64,000 nucleotides of DNA. Source: Chamaecyparis obtusa. Its lineage: Eukaryota > Streptophyta > Pinopsida > Cupressales > Cupressaceae. The translations under genes were made by a program, and so were the position numbers. Shown piece by piece: positions 22,914-36,545 of this stretch. Below the pieces are notes generated by a model, which worked only from the letters and a program-made list of their open reading frames with translations, was not told where the DNA came from and made no database searches. The stretch spans positions 124,001 to 188,000 of the forward strand of contig BSBK01002083.1 of the NCBI GenBank assembly GCA_027943335.1. The letters run 5' to 3'. Within the stretch, counting starts at the first letter, position 1. The number at the start of each line of letters is the position of its first letter.

Positions 22914-24157
22914 CATGCTACTAATTTGTCACTCTTCTGAAGTGAGCTCTATGAGAAGCCAACCCTGTTAAAGGTTTACAAAACACACTATTAGGTGTGA
23001 CCCTATTAAAGTATTTAATCACCCTATTAAGAGTGGCCTGGTTAGAGGGCTTAAGAACATTTCATTAGAATGTCACCTTGATTAAAAGGTTTACAAAAAT
23101 GACTTTTAGGTCAACCTTGATTAAAGGATTTTGACTGATACAATGGTTAGAAAGTAACAATAGGTTATGATTTGAAATATACAACTCAATTTGCAAATAC
23201 AAATCCAATGCGCTCATATATTGATTCACTAATTGACCTTCATTTCCATCTCTATCTCTGATCTACTCAGAATTCTCTTCAAACAATCACCTCAACTTTG
23301 TTTATCTCTTCACAGCTTCACCTTAGCTTTCTGCTTAGATTCATCAGTCAATAACATGAACCTTTTCCACACACTTCATAACCGATAATTAGGTCATTCT
23401 TATACTTCCTTAATTAGGTAGATTAATCTTTTGTCTCTTGATATCTTCCGTAGATCTTAGATTTAGTTTAGATTCATCAAATCCTTCCATCATTTTATTC
23501 TCCTCCTTCTCCTTCTAGACACATCTTCAAACTTCTCCTTGAATCTATAAGAAAATGGTTTACCATGCATTAAATGCTCCATATCATTCATTAATAATTT
23601 TAACACGTTTTACATATCCCAAGAATTCAACTATGTCGGCTAGGATTCTCAATTCCTTCACAAACTGTAACTTATTGATACTTGGTCAATACTGTGTTCA
23701 TCTCCTCGGTCTTTACTGGATATCTTGGTCATCGCTAAAACTTTCCTTCTCATCAAATAATGTCTTCTCTCAGTTAATTATCTATTGCTCGGTATTTACT
23801 AATGCTCGGTCAACACTAAATTTTCTTGGCTTATACTGGCGCTCGATCGACACTATCAGCACTCAACTTAAACTAAATTTCTTCACTTTTGCTCGGTTAA
23901 GCCTACTCTTCCAGTCTATTTTCTTCACTTAGTGTTAAAGATAAATAACACACTACCTTATCAATGTGCCAACTAATCAAGTACCCATTGAAGTATCACA
24001 TAACTCAACCTTTCCTTAGGTCCTCTTATTACCTCCTCTTTTCAAATTCTCTTCATCAATCAAAAGATATGGTACTCTACTAGATAGAAACTATCTTACC
24101 AGTTAAGGTTTGACATCAATAAAAATATAAAAATTGTTTCAATTGTAGTTTCCAACA
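22914..24157 (-). repeat. Truncated copia (Sirevirus-like) LTR, copy A
   Basis: Aligns with 25311-26590 of the complete LTR B and ends TTTCCAACA like it. The first ~290 bp are missing, replaced by the truncated element on the left. Orientation is inferred from LTR B, where the PPT lies on the right. It contains repeated CCCTRTTA-type imperfect palindromes (22967-23125) and several GCTCGGT motifs (23700-23900). Confidence 0.7.
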
Positions 24158-25021
24158 CCTATGTCTCCCATGTAATCAATTAATTAATTGATCCCCTTTT
24201 TGAATTATGATATTTTCTAAATTCCTAAATTCCTAATTTCTAATTTCTAATTTTGAGGGAATAATAAATTTTCAAATTATTAAAATGTGACTCTTACACA
24301 TTCCCTTAGTTCATGCTTCATGATTCCCTATTAATTAGCCTTCATGTCCATTCCACTTTCCCTATCCCTTTTTCCACTAATTTGTTTGGCCTTTAAATTG
24401 CCTAATAATTAGCCTCATCCTTTCTCTTTCATCTCTCCCCTATTTGTGGAATCTAATTTTTGCTTCCAATTTGTCATAATTATGACATATTTGTATGTTG
24501 CACACTAACTTGCCCTTTTCTTTTATTTTGGCTCTCAACTCTATAAATTGATCATTTTTGCACTAATTTGGCGCCTAACCACTCTTTAATTACTCTTTGA
24601 TTATTTTTCTCCTAGTATTCTCATTGCTTTCAATTTGTGCATTCCATCATTTGCAAGAGCTACATCCATCCACATTATGGAGAAGAAAGGAGAACATGGG
24701 ATCTTGAATGGGTTTTATTGTTTTTAATTCCTTTGATTTCAAGTAGTTTTCATGATAGGATTAGATAGGTTTTCATATCGTTAAGGTTTTTTGGTTGCCT
24801 TGATATGTTAATTTAACCTAAATCTAGTCTTACATTTTTTGAAATCGACATGAAAAACTCATATTTGATTGTTTTTGTTGTTTTTTTGTGCATTTGAAGG
24901 TCCTGAGACACTTTCTAACACATTACAGGTCAAACTACATAGTTGGTTAGAGAAGTTGTGCAGTTGGTCAGAGAAACTACGCAATTGGTAGCTTGAACTA
25001 CATAGTTGGTACCCAGACCTG
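24158..25021. other. No gene seen; AT-rich, some short repeats
   Basis: Runs of CTAATTTCTAATTTC near 24230 and three degenerate copies of ACTACATAGTTGGT near 24945-25010. Possibly part of a further LTR, but I found no ends. Confidence 0.4.
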
Positions 25022-26590
25022 TGTTAGAATGATTTTTTTAATAACTAAGAGGGGGGGTGAATCTATTATCCTTAGGTCTAGATGTACCAATTAAACTTTT
25101 AAACACTTCAACCATCTTAGATCTGCTTATCAATCCACTCGGTTTCTATATAATATAACTAGTAACATAAATTTGTAGTCCACTGTCCAAAAGTAATCAA
25201 CTTGCAGGATATAAAACTCTTATCAGTATAACACATCAAATAAAATTAACACAAGTATGACACCAAGATTTAACGTGGAAACCCAATTTGGGAAAACCCA
25301 CCAGTAACATGCTACCAATTTTTCACTCTTCTGAAGTGAGCTCTATGAGGAGCCAACTCTGTTAAAGGTTACAATAAACACTATTAGGTGTGACCCTGTT
25401 AAATGATTTAATCACCTTGTCAGGAGTGGCCTTGTTAGAGGACTTAAGAACATCCCATTAGAATGTAACCTTGATTAAAATATTTACAAATGAATGTTAG
25501 GTCAACTTTGATTAAAGGATTTCAACTAATACAATGGTTAGAAAGTAATAATAGGTTTTGATATGATACATACAACTCACTTTGCAAATACAGATCCAAT
25601 TTAGCTTATATATTTATTCATTGACTGAAGTTCATTGTCATCTCCATCTCTGATCCGCTTGGAATCCCTTCAAGAAATCACCACAACACAACTTTGTTCA
25701 TCTCTTCACAGCTCTTCTCAACCTTCTACTTAGGTTCTCCAATCAACATAATCAACCACTTGCATAACTTCCAATTAGGTCATCCTTATATCACCTTAAC
25801 TAGATATCTTAATTTGTTATCTCTTAATCATCTCCACAGATCTTAGGTTTAGGTTAGATTCATCAAATCCTTCTAACATTTCATTCTCCTTCTTATCCTT
25901 TTAGATACTTCTCAAAACTTCTCTTTGAATACATGCATAAAAATGGTTTACCATGCATTAAATGGTCTAGGTCATTCATCCTTATCTTCAACATGTTTTA
26001 CATATTCCCAGAATTCAACTGTGTCGGTTGGGAATCTCAATTCCTTCACAAACTATAAAATACTGACAGTCTATCATCACTGTGTTCTTTTGCTCGATCA
26101 TCATTGGATAACTCAGTCATTGCTAAAATTGTTCCTCTCAGCAATTACTATCTTCACTCGGTTTAATTCCTGATACTCGGTAATTACTGATGCTCGATCA
26201 ACACTATATTTTCTCAGCTAATACCGACACTCGGTCAACACTAGCATCACTCAGCTTACACTTAAGTTTCTTAGTCTTTTGCTCTTTTGCTCAGTTAAGC
26301 TTATGTTTTCAGACTTTCTTCCTCATTTCTTCTATGCTTCAAATCAACTGACTTCTTTACTTAGTATTATAGATAAATAACACATTACCTTGCCAATGTG
26401 CCAACTAATCAAGTACCCATTGTAGTTTCTCATAACTCAACCTTTTCACTAGGTCTTCTTGTTATCTTCTCTTTTCAAATCCTCTTCATTAATCAAATGA
26501 TATCATACTCTACTAGATAGAAACTATCTCACCAGTTAAGGTTTGACATCAATGACAACATAACAATTATTTTAATTGTAGTTTCCAACA
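25022..26590 (-). repeat. Copia (Sirevirus-like) LTR B, minus strand
   Basis: 1569 bp, TGTTAGAATG...TTTCCAACA on the + strand. On the minus strand it starts TGTTGGAAAC, directly downstream of a decayed PPT (26591-26604), so this is the 3' LTR of a minus-strand element. Near its left end it has the GAGGGGGGGTGAATC signature that LTR C (61264) shares. Confidence 0.75.
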
Positions 26591-26604
26591 ATCTGCCTCT
26601 TTGG
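26591..26604 (-). promoter_or_regulatory. Decayed polypurine tract
   Basis: On the minus strand this reads AAAGAGGCAGAT directly before the LTR. The related element at 62384 has the intact form AAAGGGGGAGAT. Two changes interrupt the purine run. Confidence 0.6.
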
Positions 26605-26865
26605 CATTGATGGAAACACCGTATGCATAGTTACAATACAATCCAAAAAGTATGTATTAAAGAAACTTTTGTCAACTCTCTTTGTAATCAAATCTTCATT
26701 AATATCCTTAGCTTCATTCTGATTCTCATCAAAATATCATGTCCCTCTTGGATAGATCTCTCTCTCTTTGTATGTACATCATTTTATTGAATTTCTCCCT
26801 TATCTTCTCAGAATCTCTCCCTCAACTATTCATGATAACTTCATGATGCAGTGGCATCCTGGCTT
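26605..26865 (-). other. Decayed interior of the LTR B element
   Basis: The first bases match the same position next to LTR C (GGCATTGATGG versus ATCATTAATGG). Then similarity fades. No coding frame survives. Confidence 0.4.
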
Positions 26866-27995
26866 CGTGTTCAGTTCCTTGTGATTTTCTGGCACTCGGT
26901 CAAGGAGGTGGATGAGCTCAGTAAAGACCTACTTTTACTTGGTTATTTGGGTGATAGTTCTCGGTGAAAGTTTTTTTTGCTTCACCGATGGAGCTTGGTG
27001 ATCTTGGTGGTGATTCTTAGTTGGAAGTTCTGGTGGATCTCGGTGAATAATGGTTACTTGGTGACTTGGTTTTTTGTTTCTCGGTGCTCAGCTACCGATG
27101 GGGTCTCGGTGTTCATGTCTGTTGCTCGATCGCTGAAGTGGCTAGGTCGTTGGAGGACTCGGTCGCTAAAGGAAGCTCAGTCATGGAAGGAGACTTGACA
27201 TTTCTGGTGCTCAGTAATGCTTGTAGAGCTTGGTTGTTATGTTTGCTCAGTATATTTCCCGGCACTCGGTAGTTTGGATTGCTGATAGTTATTCTTGGTG
27301 AATCGGCTTGGCTGACTGGTGCATTTAATTTGGGTCACGTTCCTCGAGTTATGGATTGACGGTTGGAAGTGTGGGGACCTAGATCTGGCGTGTTGCATTC
27401 TCCTATTTGGATCTGGAGGCCAACATGGATAATTTAATTATTTTTAGGCTATTTGAGAGCCGATCATGTTTTACATTTAATAGTTGTATACTTTGGAAGC
27501 TGACTGGGCTTTGGGATTTAATTGTTTGAAAAGCCGACTTGTGGCTGGGATTTAGTATTTAAGTAGATGTTTGGGTAGTTGTTTGGGGAGATCAAGTGAA
27601 GAGGCAAAGATATAGAATCGGATTAGATCTGGATAGAAGGTAGCAGAGTTAGTATCTTGCGAGCTTAGGAACAAGAAGATTGCTTGGTGGCTTGCGAGAA
27701 CAAGTTTAGATCTTTCTTGGAGTTCCTACCAGTGTCCTATTGTGTTGCAGACCTGGGCTAGCTAAGGAGAAGTGTTTTGGATCCTATGTGATCTTGTGGA
27801 ACTATTTCTTGCATTATAACTCACTATAACTGGGAAGGCCTTACAATCTGACACATTGCATGTAATCAGTTAGCTAGTGATTAAAGATATCTATTTTCTT
27901 TCAGATCTTGTTTGGTGTTGTGTTATTCCATTGTGCTGGTGTTGGATGCAAGTTTGGATAGTCCTTAATTGGATTCTCTGATCTTGACTACATCA
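26866..27995 (+). repeat. Copia-type LTR end with CTCGGT motif array; left edge uncertain
   Basis: The right edge is set by the PBS at 27998; the LTR would end TACATCA or TACA just before. The left edge is not found. 26890-27290 holds about seven CTCGGT and four CTCAGT copies. TGCATT and TATAACTC stretches near 27815-27840 may belong to the promoter/R region. No protein frame. Confidence 0.45.
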
Positions 27996-27997
27996 AG

Positions 27998-28010
27998 TGG
28001 TATCAGAGCC
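27998..28010 (+). promoter_or_regulatory. PBS (initiator-Met tRNA type)
   Basis: TGGTATCAGAGCC, exact match to the usual plant copia PBS. About 245 bp of leader follows before the segmental duplication begins near 28255, so the element is truncated. Confidence 0.85.
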
Positions 28011-28254
28011 AAGGTTTGATTTTGTTGGAGCGAAGGTTGACCTAGCAAGGTTGATCTTGTGAATTTGATCTTGTTGGTGAAGAGATCATATGATCTGGGT
28101 TGCAGATCTGTGGCACTGAGCTTGTGAAATCGTGGCCTAGTTGTTTGTGCGAGGCAGCAGGTTGAGATCTGACTTGCATACAACTCAGAGATTGTCACAA
28201 GGTGGTTGGTGTTGGGTTTTTTGCAGAGGGTTTTCAAAGATCTTTCAAGATTTT

Positions 28255-29402
28255 TTGTCAGGCGTATTTGCAATTACTTGCTCCAGATCCATTTTTATGA
28301 ATGCTCTTTGCTCTTCTTTCAAAAGAGAAAACTCCGCGTGCACTTGCCCAAAACATTAGGGCTTCACTTATGATTGAAATGGACTTGAAAACCATTCCAA
28401 ACTAATATAGGTGCTTGTATCATAGTATCAAAACATAGGAGGAGATATAGAAAATAAAGTGAAAGATTTAATTCATTTACTCAGACATACAACAAAACTA
28501 AATGAACACCAAATACAATTGCAGATGAAGATACTTCCTACAAAACTAGAGAATCTTTTGTCTATAATCACAAAAAAGTATAACATTACCATATAATCAA
28601 TCCCAAAAAAAAAATGAAAAAGACTCTAACTGGCCATTCCAGTTTTAAATATAGTTGTACAGTTCTACCCCTGATAGCACCCAGAAAATAGAGTAGTTAA
28701 AAGGTAACAACTGTTGTAATCTATTAAAAAATAAAACCCTTCTATTACTAAAACTAAACCACACTCTGCAAGGAGCTGAAGTCAAATGTTCATTCGGTGA
28801 CATCAAACTCTTTACACAAATTCAGCTCACAGATTGTTCAAAATGGGAAATTATGTCTTCCTTATGATCCCAATGGATAATAAACCCAACCTTACACATC
28901 TATTGTATACTATATGGTATCTTTCTTAAAGGGACAAAGACATTGGTTTCCTGATAGTAGATTTATTGGCACAAGTATCCTTAAGGTTGCTCCATATTTT
29001 GGACTCCATTTGAACATGGAGCATCTACCTCTTTTCTATTCTATTACTGTATTTTATTTCCTGCACATGCTTCTATTGAATAGATTTATTAGGTTTATTT
29101 TTTCTTACATTTTAATCAAGTTACATTAGTTGTTTTATATAAAATTCTACTTTGTTTGTTGAATTATATCATAGTCATTTGAAATATTTTAAATTTTCTA
29201 TGATACAAAGAAATTCTATTTTATGGTCTTGACATTAGCATATAAAAAATAATGTTTTGCAATGAGTTATAAAATCTAAAGAGTTGTATGTTTATAATAA
29301 TTATAAAAAATCTATTTATATTTAAGATAAGAAAATGTTGTTTAAATTAATAGGTGTGAAATAAATAATTAATTGTTACAATATTGGAGAAGTAAAAAAT
29401 AA
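28255..29402. repeat. Segmental duplication, copy B (short form)
   Basis: 28255-28723 and 29050-29402 match 15765-16243 and 18755-19175. A further ~75-bp deletion lies near 29208 relative to copy A. The 28724-29049 part has no match in copy A. The left junction falls inside a truncated copia leader. Confidence 0.7.
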
Positions 29403-30400
29403 ACAAGTGGCTAAGTACTTGTCTTTAATTTTATAAATAATTATAATCTCAATCTTAAATATAAATATAATTTTAATTCTAATAAATTTATTATAATTAT
29501 TATATTTTAATTAATTATAAAATTATATAAATATTTTATATATATATAATTGTAATTATTGTAATAAGTAATTTTTTAATTATAATTATTTAAACAATTA
29601 TTGATTGTAAGTTATAATTAATTAAAATCTTAATCTCAATTTTATTTGTAATCATTTTATAAAATATAAGAATAATATGAATTTAATTGTCTTAATATGT
29701 ATTTTTAATTATATATAATTAATATTATTTTATGTATAATATCATAATATTATATTATATAAATTATAATAATATAGTTATAAATTAGTAGTATAAATTA
29801 AAATATTAATTTTTTAACAATGTGAAGTATAAATTTTATATTAGAAAACTAAATAATATATGTGAATATTATGTACGTGTCAAATTTTTCATCAAAATAT
29901 ATTTTAACATTATTATTATACTAATTAATAGGAATATTTTTAATAACATGAAATGAAATGATGAATTTATACAATTGAAATAGTGAAAAGAATATCATAA
30001 ATAAATTTATTATATTAAATATTTATTACATATTTATTATTTTTTAATATTTAAATTTAAAAATTTATATAGTATTTAATAAAATATGAATAAAATTTAT
30101 AATTGTAATATAATATTATATAAAATAAATTATTAAAAAAATTTAAAAAATCAAATTGTAAAAAACCAATAATTTATATTATAAATTATATATTTATAAT
30201 AAATATACTATTTCATTATTATACAAATTCTATTTTAATTTTATATAATATAAATTGGTGTATATTTTAGAGACATTATTATATTATAATTTGATTTTTT
30301 TCTATTGCATATAATTAAAACAATCTTGTACATAAAGTAACGGATCAGAGTTTGTGACGTATACCAAAATTGCTCAGTACTACTGAGTACAGAATTCGAT
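29403..30400. other. Very AT-rich sequence, no gene seen
   Basis: Consists largely of TAATTATAA-type runs, with stops throughout. It lies next to the 3' end of the minus-strand LINE. Confidence 0.6.
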
Positions 30401-30565
30401 TACAAATGATAGATACAAAAAAAAAAAGATTAACAAAAAGAGGAAATAGCAACTGGTTCAAGGGGGATCATCCTCCTCTTCTTCCTCTTCATCATTGGTG
30501 TCAGGTGAAACAGAGTTGTAGCCTAGAATTCTATAGTCATTATCTGTTGTGTTCCTCAGATCTCT

Positions 30566-33500
30566 CTATAGATTGTTATGCTTAACTTGTTGGATAAATT
30601 CCTTGAGGGTGTACTCAAACTCATCCTTTTCTTTCATCGTAGTGTATCCATATGCAACTTTTGATTTCTCCATGGTAGCCTTCCCATCTCTCAGCACCTG
30701 CAGGAACTTGCTTTCCTTCACCTTTAGGATCACTATGACCTGCATGGCAATATCAGAATAGATGAGTCTCTTGCGAGACTCAATAAGGTTCCTATTCTTT
30801 CCTGCAAGCACATCATTATTTCGAGACTTCCAGATGAACCATAAAATAACAGAAGAAAGAAAAGTCCAAAAAGAATTACAGAATTTGTTGCAGTTGATAG
30901 TTCCAGAGATAACATTCAGAGCATTAAAATGGGTCCTATAAGACAATCCAAATATATTCCAGATTTCAGATGCAAAAAAACATTCAAAGAAGACATGGAT
31001 GACAGATTTAGGTTGTCTACAAACAGAACAGATATTAGGTTCTCCCCTTGGTTTCTTAAATGGTAGCTTGTGTAGGAAAAGCTTCCACAAAAAGCAAGAA
31101 ATTTTTGGTTCCACAGATCTGGTCCACAGCCGGCTAAAGTATTTCATCCAATCCGAGTCAAGGATTTCTAGGCCCCACTTATGGTTAACATGAATAAAGA
31201 TGTCATTTTTACTAGTTAACAGCTGGTAGAAATATTTAGATTTTCCAAGGTGGATCGGGGTACTATCCGGCCAGCACAATTGAAATTTGCAGCATGACTC
31301 ATTATAGCAGCCTTTAATAGGGCCAAGGAAAAGTAGGGCTTACCTAAGGATAGAATAGGTTCTCCAGTGGGACTAGGGTAGATTATATTGAACCTCTAAC
31401 CATTCCCAAGAGAGAATTTTTCCTTGCTGGAGGATATCACCAAATGTAACAATGTCAAGCCCTTTGCTGAACACCCTTGAAGAAGAGCAAGTTTTTTTCC
31501 TCCATGGCTCAAGTTCCACCAGATGGATTTTTTCCTGCATATAATCTCGGTGTTCTCAATTGGCTCCTTATTGATCAAGAACCCCTTTACATACCTCCAC
31601 ACCTTCCAGATGTTTTTGAATATGTTGGATCCTTGTACCACTAACTTGGCATCAACCATGAGAGAGTCAAAAAAACACAGGTTCTGCCAGCCTCTAGGCT
31701 TGCTACAATGAGTCATCTGCAAGTTATTCCTGATCAGCACTTTCCAAGGTTGTTCCCCTTCCCCTACCTTAGCTATCCACTTTACAGCCAAAGAAATGCC
31801 TTGATATTTGAGGTCCTTAAGGCATAGGCCTCCCCAAGCTCTACTTCTTGTACACCATTCCTAGGAAACAACATGTACCTTTTTATTCCTAGTGCCATCT
31901 GACCATAAAAAATCCCTAATAATCTTTTGGATAGAGCTAAACTGGAGCTGACTAAAAAGCCACATGGAGGAGAAGTATATAGGATAGGAGGAAAGGATCT
32001 TTTGGAAAACCTGAAACCTGTCAGGGAAAGATAAAAGGTTACTATCCCATTTAGAAAGCTTCTTGCTAATCCTCTCAAACACCCAATCCCACATCAGATT
32101 AAGGTTAGGAGAGACAGAGAAAGGAATGCCCAAATATCTGACTAGGTGGTCTGGCCCACCCCAAGAGAATTCAAAGTTACCCCACCAGTCAGGCGGGTTC
32201 TGATCCCATCCCAACATAACAAACTTGGAGAGGGAGACTTTACTACTAGAGGCTTGGCAGAAAGTATCAAGCTTGACCATTAGGCATCTCATATTATCTT
32301 CTTCCAAGATAATAAGGATAGAGGTGTCATCAGCAAATCGAACATTGGAAACCTCCCGACTATTGGGGAGAAGAACACCTCTAATACTAGGAGAGAGAGA
32401 TTCGTCTCTAAGGAGGTAGTGAAGGGAGTCAACTGCAATCACAAATAAGGAGGGGGCTAGAGGGCAGCCCTATTTGATAGACCTGGATAAACTGAAGAAA
32501 TCTAACCTAACAACATTTATTTCAACTGCAGCCATAGCACCATAAAGTAGTGTTGATACCATTTTATAGAAGCGAGAGAGAAAGCCAAGAGCCTCCAACA
32601 TCATCATGATGAACTTCCATTCAATCCTATCATATTCCTTCTCATAATCTATAAGAAGCATGGCACAATTCTGATTTGAAGCTTTTGCCTAGCTCAACAC
32701 TTCCCAATAGGTTATGAGATTCTCTAGAATATATCTACCTTTGAAAAATCTAGTCTGGGTGCTATTAATCACTGAGGGGAGAAGCTTTTCAATTCTTACT
32801 GCTAGAACCTTGGCTAAAATCTTGTAGACAACATTCAGTAAGGTAATGGGTCTCCAGTTCTTAATAAGGAGTCTATCACCCTCCTTAGGAATGAGTTTAA
32901 TGAGCCTTGCATTTAACTTAGGTCCCAGTGTCCCTGTGCCAATAGCTTCTTCATAGACCTTCAGAAGTTTAGGCACAATCCAATCAATATTAGATTTGTA
33001 GAGTTCAATTGGTAGCCCATCTGGACCCGAGGCTTTATCATTGGCCATTCGATTGATGGCTACTTTGATTTCCTCTTCTAATAATTCTTTATCCAAAAGC
33101 TTAGCATCCTCTTCACTTACTTTATTAGGGATGATGGTTCTAATCTTTTGTCTAGCATCCTCCATGGAGGGGGCAGGGTCTGCAGAGGTGAATAGCTCCT
33201 GGTAGAAAGAGGAGAAGGCACTGAGGATCTCCTGATGAGAAGAGACCACAGAGTCTTGGGTTCTAATGCTAGCAATTCTAGCTCTTGCTTCTTTTTCCTT
33301 GAGGGTATGGAAAAAGAATTTATAACCTCTATCTCCCAAATTAATCCAGTTTATCCTGGCTCTAACTTTGGTTCCCCTAGATTTAAACAATTGAAGCTTC
33401 TTGAGTGAATCTCTACAAGAAATAACTTTATCTAGGAGTGTTTTCGAATGAGGATTATCTTGGATTTGAGATTCTGCCTCTTGTAGGGACTCAACCAGCT

Positions 33501-34472
33501 TGTATTCCTTCATTCTAGAGTCTTTAGCCTTTTTTATGCCTACAAATTTAAGCATACCCTGCCAAGATTTGGTGGTTTGATTCCACTTATCAATATCAGA
33601 GTCATGTCTTGCAATCTTTTCATTATACCAGGAAATCACCTTGACTGCTACTTGGACATCTTCATCTCTAAGAAGGGATGTGTTTAGTGCAAATCCTTGT
33701 TTAAGGGGGGTTCCACAGACTGGTTCTCCAATGAGTTGAATAGAGGAGAAGATGGGATGGTGGTCTGATAGGGTGTATGGTATTACTTTCACACAATTAT
33801 TGTTAGTGTGTGGTTGACAGCTGAACCACAATTTATTCAAATAGAATCTATCTAATCTGGAATAGATTCTTCTGTCTCCTCTTTGGAAATTTGACCATGT
33901 GTACCAGATGCCTTTTGACTCATTTTTTTTCCCTACTAGGGGGTCAAATAGGTTAAGTTTGTTGACCATTCTGCACCAGAATAGGGCCTCATTGCCTTTT
34001 CACTCAAATATGAGACCTCTCAATTTATCTTGGGCCCTCTCCACCATATTTCTCCTACCACAACCCAAGGAATAGGCTCTAGGTCAGCAAGCCACTTCCA
34101 TAGCTCAATTCCGCCATTATGTTCATTTGGGACATAAATTGGGCAAATAACAAATTCTAAATCCTTGAATTTAATCTTAACCCACACTGCTCTGTTACAA
34201 GGAGAAAGGCCCCATCCAAGAACTGCATTCTTCCAAGAGGGGCTAATCAGGATAGAGGATCCTCCCTTACCTCTTGGGTGTTTAGTAAAAAATGCAGTTG
34301 CATCCCTCCAAATGCATTTAAGTGCAATATCTAGATCAAATCCTACTGCTTTGACTTCTTGAAGCAATAAAAAATCTAACTTTATCTGAGAGTTAAGGAG
34401 TCTCTTTACCACATATTTTCTGTCAGAGGCTTCCAATCCTCTAACATTCCATGAAGCACAATTTAGAGTCAT
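30566..34472 (-). pseudogene. LINE ORF2: endonuclease, reverse transcriptase, zf-RVT (broken)
   Basis: N-terminal AP-like endonuclease: SWNVRGL and LLLQEVK near 34450-34360; the later G-D-F-N-type motif reads VVVGEI, so a metal or catalytic contact may be lost. SDHHPIF near 33770 is the conserved His/Asp motif. RT follows with KASGPDGLP near 33015, the D-Y block LIDYEKEYDRIEW near 32650 and the catalytic FADDTS near 32340. Then LGIPFS, FLWSDG and the zf-RVT ligands CSVCRQPKSVIHVFFEC near 31020. Breaks lie near 34020, 32689, 32470, 31861 and 31396-31279. Same family as the fragment at 9075. Confidence 0.85.
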
Positions 34473-34484
34473 ATCAGTTTCAAA

Positions 34485-36424
34485 CTAGTCATTATCCATG
34501 GGTTTCCTAAATCCTTCAAAGCATTTAGGTATGTCAATTTTGGGGGCCTTAGAGGGCTTAGGGTTCCCACTGATTAGTGGTGGTCTCCCTCTTTTCTTCT
34601 TCTTGATCAAGGAAGAGACTCTTGCCTTCATGCCATGTTGCTCCCCATTATTACTTTTGGAGGGATCCACAGCAAAGACAAGTCTCACTAGGCGGCTTAT
34701 TCTCATTGGCACAATCTAAAGAAGCAATTTCTCCTTCTTCAAGCTCACCTCCCTATCTTATCACCTCTCCCAACTCTATCCCTCCTTCAGGGAGGGTGGA
34801 TTTACCCTCACTCCTCTTCTCAATAGACACATAGTTCCACAAATCTAGCGGTGGTGGAAGGGGAGGGGGGGCTAGGATAACAATAACTGAGAAAGCATTC
34901 AGTTTATCCTCTTGTTCAACAAGGGGAGAATCCCTTCCCGTTTCACCACTACAAAGAGGGGCAATGGATTTATCTACAGAAGAGGGGTGAGTAGGTGCAT
35001 TGTCCTGACTGTCCACCCTAACTGAAGGAGGAGCAAGGGGGAGAGGGGATATGAGTATGAGGGAGGTTATAGGTTCTCCATTTGGGTTGAGGCATCGTAT
35101 TATTTCTCATGGCTCTAACCCTGATCTTCTCAACAACAAGTTGTTGGGCATTCTTTGTTCTATGAGTTTGTTTCATATTACTCCCTTTCAGACCAAAATC
35201 AAGGGTTTCATCAATGGTAACAATTTCAAGGGTTTTAGCAAAAGCCAGAGTATCATTAGGGTTGACAGGCATAGAGTCAAATTTACCTTTGAGGTTGTCC
35301 AAAGTAGCAGAGAGTGCAGCTAGGTCTTGATTCCAGGCCTGTGGGGGGGAAATTTTCACAACAGGAGCGGAGCTAGTCTTGGAGGAGCTCAAGGGAAGTT
35401 CTGGACCAGACTTATGGTTGGGTTTTGGATTCAAATTGATTTTCTTCTTTATTGCATTTCTCTTAAGGATGATAGGGCATTCATGCTTTATGTGGCCTTC
35501 TTTTCTACAAACGAAGCAACCACCTAATCTACGTAGAAAGATAATCAGACAATAGACACGTGCATGGTCAATATCAAATTGTAGGGACTCAAGGAGATCA
35601 ATTCTGAGTTTGACTAAAAGGACACAAACATCTATATTTGGAATGAGGGTGTTCGACTGATCTATTCTAAGCACCTTACCTATTGGTTCAAGTGCTTGTG
35701 GAATGAGTGTCAACAAAAAAGGAGGGAGGTTGCCAATAATAATCCACATAGGGTTGGACAGCGCTAAGATTTCATCTTGTGTCACTTCAAGAGACCAGGG
35801 AATTGCCCTAAATTCACAAAGGCCAACTCTCCAATACTATTTATCTATAATCAATTTCTAGGCTTTAGCATCACAAAAAAAAAAAGAATAAATAAACCTT
35901 TTTGCAGCATGCAACAATAAGTAAAATGAAACCCTAATTTATGTCCCAATACTTTATGAAACCAGTTATTGAGAAAGTTTCTAGACGGGACCCTAGAGCT
36001 ATCAATTGTAGCAAAAAAGATGGCGCAATCTTTAAGCTTAGCTTTTTCTAGTTCAATAACTAAATTCATCTGAGAGTTCAGTTTAACAACAAGTGTGGGC
36101 AGAACGGGTCCCTTACCTCCATCTCCTTTGGTGGGCGGAAGTTCTTGAATGACACTTGTGCTAAAGGTTGCTCCTTCCAGGAGGACTCGTTAATTCTGGA
36201 CGGCCTGCTTGAAGGACTTCAGCTTGGTCCTGGCATGTTCTTCTTCTCCATTCTTCTTTGCTCTCTCTCCTACAACGTCGACAGAGGCCTCTGGCAATGG
36301 TTGCAGGGAGACTTTAGGGTTCGAATCAAGGTCATCATAAGAAATGAGTGGGATACCTTGCTTCTAAGGTATAAAACCATTAGACGAAGAGGTAACATTA
36401 ATGCCCTCTGGTGACGTTGAGGCC
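34485..36424 (-). pseudogene. LINE ORF1, nucleic-acid-binding protein (broken)
   Basis: Starts at 36424 with MASTSPEGINV. An early stop follows after about 20 codons, with further breaks near 35820 and 35017. Middle part resembles the DUF4283-type region of plant L1 ORF1 (LSNPMWIIIGNLPPFL, near 35750). A CCHC zinc knuckle CFVCRKEGHIKHEC lies near 35495. The C-terminus is Pro-rich and then basic (KKKKRGRPP near 34590), resembling an AT-hook. In the family, ORF1p coats the LINE RNA in the RNP. Confidence 0.75.
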
Positions 36425-36545
36425 ATTAATTCTATCCCGATAGAGGAGCGTGCAAGGGACAAGGTGGGCTTTATGAATGGGCACCGAGTACATCTAGTTG
36501 CAGAGATGACCTCTCTAATCCAATGGTGAATCTCACAACAGGAGC

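Larger units (their letters stand above)
30400..36545 (-). mobile_element. Near full-length L1-type LINE, broken
   Basis: Carries the two-ORF layout of plant L1 elements on the minus strand: ORF1 (36424-34485), then ORF2 starting 12 bp after it (34472-30566), then a 3' UTR. Both ends are approximate because no clear poly(A) or TSD was found. Several frameshifts and stops are present. Confidence 0.85.

Noticed and set aside
27066..27272. ORFs across the CTCGGT array
   Set aside because: They follow the repeated motif and have no family resemblance.
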